The notes under the pieces are model-generated. The model was not told where the DNA came from. It made no database searches and was given only the letters and a program-made list of their open reading frames with translations. From contig JBMNCO010000101.1 of the NCBI GenBank assembly GCA_049366815.1, positions 39,407 through 103,406 of the forward strand: a DNA stretch of 64,000 nt, written 5' to 3'. The first letter of the stretch is position 1. Every line of letters starts with the position of its first letter. Of the stretch, positions 57,344-64,000 are shown one piece after another. The DNA comes from CAYNYM01 sp049366815. Lineage in GTDB: Bacteria; Desulfobacterota; DSM-4660; Desulfatiglandales; HGW-15. A program made the translations under genes and the position numbers.

Positions 57344-59329
57344 ATGAAGGAGAGCGTTGTTTTTGTGATTTTGTCGGCACTGCTTTTTCTTGGGGCCGTT
57401 CCAGGCACGGTCCTTTCCCAGGTTATAGAAGGGCAATCCCAAGGGGTCTACACCCTGGGGGAAGTCGTGGTGAGCGCCGAAGGGAAAGGCGTGGAACAGG
57501 TCGGCACCGTTTATGAGATCACGGAGGAAGACATCCGCAATCAGGGCGTGCGTACCCTCAACGAGGCCCTGGCCCTCCTGCCGGGGCTCAGCATCCGGTC
57601 GGGCGCCCAGGGGGTACCTAGGGTCGATCTGAGGGGCTTTCGCGGCAGGCATGTCGTGTTGCTGCTGGACGGGATACCCTTCAATTCAACCTATGACGGA
57701 CAGTTTGATCCCTCCATCATCAGCGTGGAAAGCATTGCCAAGATCAAGGTCTCCTATGGGACCCATTCCGTCCTTTATGGTGACGGAGGTCTGGGGGGCG
57801 TCATCAACATTGTGACCAGGAAGGGCAAAAAGGGGTTCGAGGGTGCGGTCTCCGGGGAAATGGGAGAGCAAAGCACCCGTCTTGGAAAGGCGGCCCTTTC
57901 CGGCGCCCAGGATAAATTCGACTTTTTCGTGAGCGCAAGCGCCTATGAGACGGATGGTTTCGCCATTTCCGACGATTTCAGGGCAACCTCCGAAGAGGAT
58001 GGAGGGTTGAGAGAAAACAGCGATCGCAAGAGAAACAACCTCTTCGCCAACTTGGGTCTCACCCCCACGGACGACCTCGCACTCGGCCTGGTTGTCACAA
58101 AAACCACGGGGGAATACGGCATTCCCCCCAGCACCATTAACGATAACAAAGATCCCTTCGCCAGCAGGCCGAGGTATGAACGGGTGGAGGACTTTGATGG
58201 TTATTCCGCTCAATTATCGGCGAGTTACAATGCAACGGATGCCCTTGAAATCCGATCCGGACTCTTCGTCAACCAGATGGAGGAAGAGAAAAACCGCTAT
58301 GACGACGATGGTTACGACGCGATCACAAAGAGCAACAATTATTCGGAAAAGAGCACGACCAGAATAACGGGGCTCAACCTGCAGGCCAGGCATGACCTGG
58401 GATCCGCCGGCTCGTTGGCCTTGGCGCTCAATGGGCGACAGGAAAAATGGGAGGCCGACGGCTGGATCGTTACGAAAAATGATCCCCAGGACGACTACAA
58501 TTACATGCGGAAAAACAAAATCTATGTGGGGGCTCTCGAATATACCGTTTCTCCTGTGGACAAGATGGAGGTCGTCTTGGGTTACAGTCACAACTGGCTC
58601 AAAAAGGACTCGGGAGAGAACGACAGCGAAGGGAGTTACCTGGCCGGTGTCTACTATGATATCAGGGAAGGGACCCGTCTCAAGGGATCCTATGCAAGGA
58701 AGATCCGCTTCCCCTCCATCAGGCAGCTCTATGATGATACGGCCGGTTCGGGGAACCCCGACCTCAAGCCGGAAAAATCAGACAACTATGAACTGGGAAT
58801 CATCCAGAGCCTGCCTCACAACACGACCATCGGCCTGACCGGTTTCTATATCGACGCCCAAGATTACATTGAAAAGATCGGCGACCTGTTTGTAAACAAT
58901 GATCAATACCGTTTTCAGGGCATCGAAGTGACGGCGGAGACACGCTTTGTTGAAAACCTGATGCTGAGGCTGGGATACACCTTCCTCGATACCGAGGACA
59001 AGTCCCCGGATTCTCTCAGGACCGACCTTCAGTACAGGCCCAGGCACAAGTTGACCCTTGAGGGAAAGTACGCCTTTGACTTCGGCCTGTCCGCCTACAT
59101 GAGCATTGTGCACGTCAAGGGTCGATATGATTACTCCTCCGACTTTTCACAGAAGGTCGAGATGGATCAGTATACCCTTGTCAACATGAAAATCGATCAG
59201 ACGTTGCTGAAGGGCATGCTGACCCTCTATGTCGGGGCGGACAACCTCTTTGACGAATACTACGAGGACAGTTATGGTTTCCCCAACCCGGGCCGCTATT
59301 TCTACGGTGGGGTTGAATTCAAGTTTTAG
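57344..59329 (+). CDS. TonB-dependent outer-membrane receptor
   Basis: The ATG at 57344 has AGGAGG upstream; the open frame to 57083 is not coding. The 661-residue protein has a signal peptide (LSALLFLGAVPGTVLS), a plug domain (TLNEALALLPGLSIRSGAQGVPRVDLRGFRG, GVINIVTRKGKKG) and a 22-strand barrel ending FYGGVEFKF. A TonB box is likely in YTLGEVVVSAEG. It imports a scarce chelate or vitamin. An ABC importer of the FecCD/BtuCD type lies 3 kb downstream, so the two may be one uptake system, but no binding protein lies in between. Confidence 0.95.
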   Translation: MKESVVFVILSALLFLGAVPGTVLSQVIEGQSQGVYTLGEVVVSAEGKGVEQVGTVYEITEEDIRNQGVRTLNEALALLPGLSIRSGAQGVPRVDLRGFRGRHVVLLLDGIPFNSTYDGQFDPSIISVESIAKIKVSYGTHSVLYGDGGLGGVINIVTRKGKKGFEGAVSGEMGEQSTRLGKAALSGAQDKFDFFVSASAYETDGFAISDDFRATSEEDGGLRENSDRKRNNLFANLGLTPTDDLALGLVVTKTTGEYGIPPSTINDNKDPFASRPRYERVEDFDGYSAQLSASYNATDALEIRSGLFVNQMEEEKNRYDDDGYDAITKSNNYSEKSTTRITGLNLQARHDLGSAGSLALALNGRQEKWEADGWIVTKNDPQDDYNYMRKNKIYVGALEYTVSPVDKMEVVLGYSHNWLKKDSGENDSEGSYLAGVYYDIREGTRLKGSYARKIRFPSIRQLYDDTAGSGNPDLKPEKSDNYELGIIQSLPHNTTIGLTGFYIDAQDYIEKIGDLFVNNDQYRFQGIEVTAETRFVENLMLRLGYTFLDTEDKSPDSLRTDLQYRPRHKLTLEGKYAFDFGLSAYMSIVHVKGRYDYSSDFSQKVEMDQYTLVNMKIDQTLLKGMLTLYVGADNLFDEYYEDSYGFPNPGRYFYGGVEFKF

Positions 59330-59466
59330 TGAAAAAACATATTGATCGGAAGAGTACAGAAAAAAACCGCACGGTTTTAAAAGCCGGATCCATGTCCCGA
59401 GCCGATCTGCTGATTCTGCAGGGGCGTGGATCCCATACCGAAAAGAAATCCGAAGGAATCTGATAT

Positions 59467-60195
59467 ATGAAATTGTTTATTGCTATTGACGACACTGATA
59501 ACAAAGAAAGCATCGGCACCGGAAGATTATCGCGAATGCTCGCCGATGAACTCAAAGACAAAGGCATGGTGATCAAGAGCCGTGTAACCCGGCACCAACT
59601 CCTTGTTCACCCGGATATCCCCTACACTTCCCACAACAGCAGCGCATGCATCGACGCCCTGATGAACGGATGCACGCCGGAACAGGTGGCAGAATTTGCC
59701 AAGTCTTTTCTCAATGAACATTTTCACGAGGGAGCCAACCCCGGCCTGTGCATCGCCGGCCAGGAGGCCGTACCGGAAGAACTGCCCGCCTTGGGGTATC
59801 GTGCACAGAAGGAGGTCATTTCACTCGAAGAGGCAAAGAGTCTGGCCGATCGACTCGGTGTCATTACCTGGTGGAGCGGCGAAACGGGGCAGGGGTGCAT
59901 CGGGGCCATGTCGGCCGTGGGCCTCAGGAGCACAAACAATGACGGCCGCTATATTGAGTTGGACGGTATCCGGGACGTCGGAGGTATACTCACCGTGGGC
60001 GAGATCCTCGATCGCACTGCCATCGAGCGCATTGCCTCCCAGGAGGGCTCCGACCTGGGACCGGAGGAAATCGTGGACACGCAAAACTGGATCCGGCCTG
60101 TTTTAAAAAACGGGCTTGTCACTCTGGAAGTCATTCCGGTGAACGGTCACTGGCGGGCACCCCACAAGAAAAAACCCAAGGACAAAAAGGCATAG
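59467..60195 (+). CDS. TiaS-like protein (DDTD motif)
   Basis: The 242-residue protein starts KLFIAIDDTDNKESIGTGRL, the DDTD nucleotide-binding motif typical of archaeal tRNA(Ile2) agmatidine synthetase TiaS, and has HNSSACIDALMNG and AGQEAVPE. It is much shorter than TiaS and lacks its C-terminal OB-fold and zinc-ribbon region, so it is not likely to be a full tRNA enzyme. Function unknown; it may adenylate or phosphorylate a small molecule. It lies 138 bp after the TonB receptor and 186 bp before serA. Confidence 0.72.
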   Translation: MKLFIAIDDTDNKESIGTGRLSRMLADELKDKGMVIKSRVTRHQLLVHPDIPYTSHNSSACIDALMNGCTPEQVAEFAKSFLNEHFHEGANPGLCIAGQEAVPEELPALGYRAQKEVISLEEAKSLADRLGVITWWSGETGQGCIGAMSAVGLRSTNNDGRYIELDGIRDVGGILTVGEILDRTAIERIASQEGSDLGPEEIVDTQNWIRPVLKNGLVTLEVIPVNGHWRAPHKKKPKDKKA

Positions 60196-60381
60196 AGAAT
60201 CAGACAACGCGACGGGATTGAAAACATTTTACCCCCGCTGAGGAGACCACGGGCGCAGAGAGAATCCGGATTGACCATGGGAAACTTATACTGTATGATG
60301 CCGCTCAAAATTGCTAGACTGGCAGAAAGGCGTTTTCGACTTTTTGCGGGATCGTTAAAATTTTGATTGTGAGGTTGATCT

Positions 60382-61460
60382 ATGACAACCAAGGTGCTCA
60401 TTGCAACAGAGAAGCCCTTTGCGGAAGCGGCAAGAAACAGCATGGTCAGGATGTTCGAAGAGGCCGGCCTTGAACCCGTTGTACTGGAGAAGTACGCGGA
60501 TGAGTCTGAATTGCTCTCGGCCCTGTCGGATGTGGCGGCGATGGTCATCCGAAGCGACAAGGTGACCCGGGAGGTACTGGATGCGGGAAAGGAACTCAAG
60601 CTGGTCGTGCGCGCAGGCGCCGGCTACGACAACGTAGACTGCGTGGCAGCCAAGGCCCGGGGCGTTGTCGTGGAAAACACCCCCGGCCAGAACGCCAACG
60701 CCGTGGCGGAGCTGGCTGTGGGCATGATGATCATGATGGCCAGGGGCAAGTATACCGGCAAATCCGGGACAGAGCTCAAGGGCAAGACCATCGGGATCCA
60801 TGCATACGGCAATGTCGGGAAAATAGTCGCCGACCTGGCCAAGGGCTTTGGGATGGAGGTCTGCGCCTTCGACCCCTTCATCGATGGATGCGTATTCGAG
60901 GAAAACTCCGTGGCCTGCATGGGCTGCAGGGAGGACCTCTATTCCTGCTGTGACTACGTCTCCCTTCATGTCCCGGCGACTCCCGAGACCATAAAGTCCA
61001 TCGATTATGAGATCCTGTCCCGTTTGAAGGAGGGGGCGACGATCATCAATACGGCGCGCGCCGAGGTCATCAAGGAGGACGACCTTCTCAGGATCATGGA
61101 AGAGAGGCCTGATCTCAAATACGCATCGGATATAGCCCCGAAAAACGCCGACATCCTGGTGGAAAAGTTCTCCGATCGCCTGTTTTTCACCCCCAAAAAG
61201 ATGGGGGCTCAGACGGTTGAAGCGAACTACAACGCAGGCATAGCCGCCGCAACGCAGATCATCGCCTTTCTGAAGGAAGGCAAGGTCATGAATCAGGTCA
61301 ACTNNNNNNNNNNNNNNNNNNNNNNNNNNNNNNNNNNNNNNNNNNNNNNNNNNNNNNNNNNNNNNNNNNNNNNNNNNNNNNNNNNNNNNNNNNNNNNNNN
61401 NNNGCAACGCAGATCATCGCCTTTCTGAAGGAAGGCAAGGTCATGAATCAGGTCAACTGA
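60382..61460 (+). CDS. serA: D-3-phosphoglycerate dehydrogenase (broken by a gap)
   Basis: The gene is interrupted by a 100-N gap. The 55 bp before the gap (61249-61303) equal the 55 bp after it (61404-61458), so the true gene reads 60382-61303 plus GA of the stop at 61459-61460, giving 307 residues ending KVMNQVN. NAD-binding HAYGNVGKIVADLAKGFG is typical. The C-terminal loop TPKKMGAQTVEAN replaces the usual TPHIGAST motif; I know this variant from Bacteroides-type SerA. It oxidises 3-phosphoglycerate for serine synthesis. ATG 60382. Confidence 0.85.
61304..61403. other. Assembly gap (100 Ns) with duplicated 55-bp ends
   Basis: Both flanks carry the same 55 bases (61249-61303 and 61404-61458). 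This is what a scaffolder leaves when two contigs overlap by one k-mer length, so the real distance is probably zero. Confidence 0.9.
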
Positions 61461-61554
61461 TTTCCAGGGGTATGAGGACGTCAGTGCCCCCTGCGGTGTG
61501 CAGGGGGCACTGACTGACGCCTGAAGGGTATGGAAGAAGGGCCCGTTGACCGGC

Positions 61555-61707
61555 TCAACAGGCGTGGTCTTTTAATTCAGGCCTTTCACTTTCATCCTTT
61601 TCTGCTGAAGACTGGGCCTCTACCGCCGCACATCGCGCGGCCTCTCTCCTGCAAATTCCGCACTGATTCGGCAGCAGCCCGTGTTTGCATCTGCTCTGCG
61701 CAACCAT
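61555..61707 (-). CDS. Small Cys/His protein (50 aa)
   Basis: ATG 61707 with AAAGGAGAG upstream gives 50 residues, starting MVAQSRCKHGLLPNQCGICR: C7, H9, C16, C19 (C-x-H-x6-C-x2-C) form a likely zinc site. The rest is acidic and probably disordered. Function unknown. It lies alone on the minus strand in the gap after serA (61461-62048), which otherwise holds nothing clear. Confidence 0.6.
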   Translation of the reverse strand: MVAQSRCKHGLLPNQCGICRREAARCAAVEAQSSAEKDESERPELKDHAC

Positions 61708-62048
61708 AACTCTCCTTTCCTGCATTCAGTTCGTCGTCGCCCTCACCGTCTTGTGTAAAAAAGTCACATCCAGGACACGGTCTCCCCACAAAGGCAAAAG
61801 GGAGATACCTCTTGTTTCCCGGACCCGTCCCGCGGTAAGGGCGGCTTTTTTCAAAGGTCTCTCTGACCTAACAAATGTCTTGTGACGATGTCAATTATTT
61901 TGTTATACCATTCATGCCAACTTTAGGTCTCAATGATTTCAATTGACTGTTTTTTTAAATTTTTCAGTTTTACCACACGCCATCTGTCAGGGCCTGTAGA
62001 CGGGAAAATCCCGCACGTCATCGGCCCAAACGGTGCGTTCTGATGTAA

Positions 62049-63056
62049 ATGAAGAAAAAGATACCCTACACCGTTATGTTCCTGGCTCCCCTTGCCTGTA
62101 TATTCATCTCCCTCTGTGTAGGTCGCTATCCCCTCTCGGCGGCTGAGGTGATCCATGCCCTGTTGCATCCACCCCAGGCGGGCGGTGGAGGCGCGGCGCC
62201 GGATGTCTTTCAGACCGTTATCTGGGAAATCCGGCTGCCTCGGGCCCTGCTGGGGAGCATGGTGGGAGCGTGTCTCGCCGTGAGCGGGGCGGCCTTTCAG
62301 GGCCTTTTTCGGAACCCCCTGGTCAGTTCCGGCATCCTGGGGGTGAGCGCAGGGGCCGGGTTCGGTGCGGCCCTCGCCGTCCTGCTCTTCAATACGGTGG
62401 CCGCGGCCTATCCCCTGGCCCTCGCATTCGGACTGGTTGCGGTCCTGTGCAGTTACCTGATCGGCCGCCTTTACAGCACCACGCCGACCATCATGCTGGT
62501 CCTGGGCGGTGTGATCGTATCGTCGGTGTTCGCCGCCCTCCTCTCCTTTGCCAAATACATTGCGGACCCCTACGATCAGTTACCCACCATTGTGTTCTGG
62601 CTCATGGGCAGCCTGGCCTCGGCCCGTTACAGGGACATCCTGATTGCCGGCGTGCCCATGGTCCTGGGCATTGCAGGTCTGCTCGCCGTACGCTGGCAGA
62701 TCAACGTCCTGTCCATGGGAGACCGGGAGGCCCATGCCCTGGGGGTGAATACGGCCCTCAGCAAGGGGATGGTCATTTTCTGCGCCACCCTGGCGACCGC
62801 CGGGGCCGTGTGCGTCAGCGGGGTCATAGGCTGGATCGGGCTGGTGATCCCCCACATCGGCAGGATGCTGGTGGGGAACGACAACCGCATCCTCGTTCCC
62901 GTCAGCCTGTCCCTGGGCGCGTGCTTTCTGGTGCTGGTGGACAATCTGAGTCGGATAGTCTCGGGCTCGGAGATCCCCCTCGGCATCCTGACGGCCCTGG
63001 TGGGCGGGCCCTTCTTTGTCTACCTCCTGAAAAAGACCAAGGGAGGGGGCTGGTGA
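62049..63056 (+). CDS. FecCD/BtuC-family ABC transporter permease
   Basis: The 335-residue protein has about ten membrane helices and the family motifs VIWEIRLPRALLGSMVGACLAVSGAAFQGLFRNPLVSSGILGVSAGAGFG and GWIGLVIPHIGRMLVGNDNR (given here only as landmarks of the family, in parts). It transports iron chelates, haem or cobalamin with the ATPase that overlaps it by one base. A periplasmic binding protein may lie downstream of the window. Confidence 0.94.
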   Translation: MKKKIPYTVMFLAPLACIFISLCVGRYPLSAAEVIHALLHPPQAGGGGAAPDVFQTVIWEIRLPRALLGSMVGACLAVSGAAFQGLFRNPLVSSGILGVSAGAGFGAALAVLLFNTVAAAYPLALAFGLVAVLCSYLIGRLYSTTPTIMLVLGGVIVSSVFAALLSFAKYIADPYDQLPTIVFWLMGSLASARYRDILIAGVPMVLGIAGLLAVRWQINVLSMGDREAHALGVNTALSKGMVIFCATLATAGAVCVSGVIGWIGLVIPHIGRMLVGNDNRILVPVSLSLGACFLVLVDNLSRIVSGSEIPLGILTALVGGPFFVYLLKKTKGGGW

Positions 63057-63865
63057 TGCCCTTGATCGAGATACGCAATGCAGCCTTTTCCTACGGTGCG
63101 CAGAGCATCTTCAAAGACATCAGCTTCAGCGTGACGCCGGGTGAGATATTTTGTCTGCTGGGTCCCAACGGATGCGGAAAGACCACACTCCTGGACTGCA
63201 TCCTCGGTTTTCATCCCCTGAACGCCGGCAGCATTCATGTCGCGGGCAAAGACTCCCGAAGTTACGGGCACGGCAAGATCGCCCGCCACCTCGCCTATGT
63301 GCCCCAGCGGCATGAACGCACCTTTCCCTACACGGTTCGGCAGATCGTCACCATGGGGAGAGCCGCCTACCTGGGGATGTTCGAGGCCCCCTCTGAGGAA
63401 GACAGACGCCTTGCCGATGAGGCCCTCGACCGCATCGGCATCCGCCACCTGGGGGATCGGCCTTACACCCACCTGAGCGGAGGTGAAACCCAGCTCGTGA
63501 TGATCGCCCGGGCCCTTGTGCAGCAAACGCCGGTGGTGATCATGGACGAACCCACGGCCCACCTGGACTTCCGTTATGAACTGCAGATCATGGAGGTCAT
63601 CACGGAACTGGTAAGGGCCGACCATCTGTCCATCGTCATGGCGACCCATTTCCCCAATCATGCCTTTTATTTTCAGAATAACGGCGTGAGCACCACCGTC
63701 GCCCTGCTCCACCAAGGGGGCCTTCTGGCCGTCGGCCCCCCGGAGGCCACACTTGATGAAGAGCGTCTGAAGACCCTCTACGGCGTAAACGCCAGCGTGA
63801 TTTCGCTCAATACAGAGGACGGCACCAGTATGAAACACATTATTGCCTTGCGCACGGCAAGATAG
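63056..63865 (+). CDS. FecE/BtuD-family ABC transporter ATP-binding protein
   Basis: The ATG at 63056 overlaps the permease stop (TGATG). The 269-residue ATPase has Walker A GPNGCGKTT, signature LSGGETQLVMIARA, Walker B VVIMDEPTAHLD and switch His in ATHFPNH. It energises uptake of an iron- or cobalamin-type substrate. Upstream frame extension to 62270 is a shadow of the permease. Confidence 0.94.
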   Translation: MPLIEIRNAAFSYGAQSIFKDISFSVTPGEIFCLLGPNGCGKTTLLDCILGFHPLNAGSIHVAGKDSRSYGHGKIARHLAYVPQRHERTFPYTVRQIVTMGRAAYLGMFEAPSEEDRRLADEALDRIGIRHLGDRPYTHLSGGETQLVMIARALVQQTPVVIMDEPTAHLDFRYELQIMEVITELVRADHLSIVMATHFPNHAFYFQNNGVSTTVALLHQGGLLAVGPPEATLDEERLKTLYGVNASVISLNTEDGTSMKHIIALRTAR

Positions 63866-63881
63866 TTTCCAGCCAGGTAAA

Positions 63882-63959
63882 TACTCAGATGGATAGGCTG
63901 TAGGCATTCAGGCTGTGAGGTGTCACAGGAAGGGGACATGCGTGATCATAGGAAACTCA
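63882..63959. repeat. Dispersed repeat, copy B
   Basis: Reverse complement of copy A (20425-20502), 78 bp with about ten differences and no indels. The rest of the window after it (63960-64000) is too short to assign. Confidence 0.8.
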
Positions 63960-64000
63960 GGGCGTTTGAATCGGCTGATGCACATCCGGAAATGAGCATT

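Noticed and set aside
62270..63055. Long upstream extension of the FecE-type ATPase frame
   Set aside because: It is a shadow of the permease; the ATG at 63056 overlapping the permease stop is the natural start.
1..64000. CRISPR array, prophage or toxin-antitoxin module
   Set aside because: No regularly spaced repeats, phage structural genes or recognisable toxin pairs were seen.

Overview
The window looks like a scaffold from a Gram-negative anaerobe of the Desulfobacterota (former Deltaproteobacteria), probably an uncultured, metagenome-assembled member. This is inferred from gene content: TRAP transporters, molybdenum hydroxylases, CoA-dependent catabolism, B12-dependent acyl-CoA mutase genes, a serine/threonine kinase fused to HDOD, outer-membrane efflux and TonB uptake, and an acidic repeat protein beside valS. 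One 100-N gap (61304-61403) is flanked by identical 55-bp ends, so it is probably a scaffolding artefact.

Region 1 (1-11.6 kb) holds envelope and housekeeping genes on the + strand: a TPR/zinc-knuckle membrane protein, cobU (- strand), a lipoprotein peptidase, a very large YdbH/AsmA-like protein followed by a DUF1318 lipoprotein, a GAF-ANTAR regulator and a secreted two-repeat protein.

Region 2 (11.7-24.8 kb) is a single-direction (- strand) catabolic island: acyl-CoA ligase, enoyl-CoA hydratase, SDR, a three-subunit molybdenum hydroxylase, a MoaD-like protein, a TetR regulator, a TRAP transporter and a cyclase-family hydrolase. Two promoters in the island share the same -35/operator layout (TTACC-N4-GGTA), which suggests one regulon controlled by the TetR. 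I infer uptake of an organic acid, CoA activation, hydroxylation and beta-oxidation-like steps; the substrate is unknown.

Region 3 (25-37 kb) carries signalling genes (response regulator convergent with a kinase-HDOD protein), a PfkB kinase, a SpoU methyltransferase between two tiny basic proteins that are absent from standard ORF lists, speE, nadC, valS, an acidic repeat protein and tRNA-Arg(CCG).

Region 4 (37-46 kb) has a histidine kinase, an AT-rich PsiE-like gene beside an attC-like half site, a Y1 (HUH) transposase element bounded by 18-bp inverted repeats, then a B12 operon: a divergent acyl-CoA mutase large subunit, its B12-binding subunit, MeaB GTPase, an MmgE/PrpD protein and CobO. 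The mutase lacks the substrate-binding residues of the known mutases, so it is the strongest candidate for new chemistry here.

Region 5 (46-64 kb) contains a MacAB/NodT-type efflux operon, a sigma-54 promoter in front of a 25-residue membrane peptide, a CBS-ACT protein, an amidotransferase, a porin, a fused eukaryote-type HisHF, an NlpC/P60 lipoprotein, a TonB receptor with a structured leader, a TiaS-like protein, SerA (crossing the gap), a small Cys/His protein and a FecCD/BtuCD-type ABC importer. A 78-bp repeat occurs at 20.4 kb and, inverted, at 63.9 kb.
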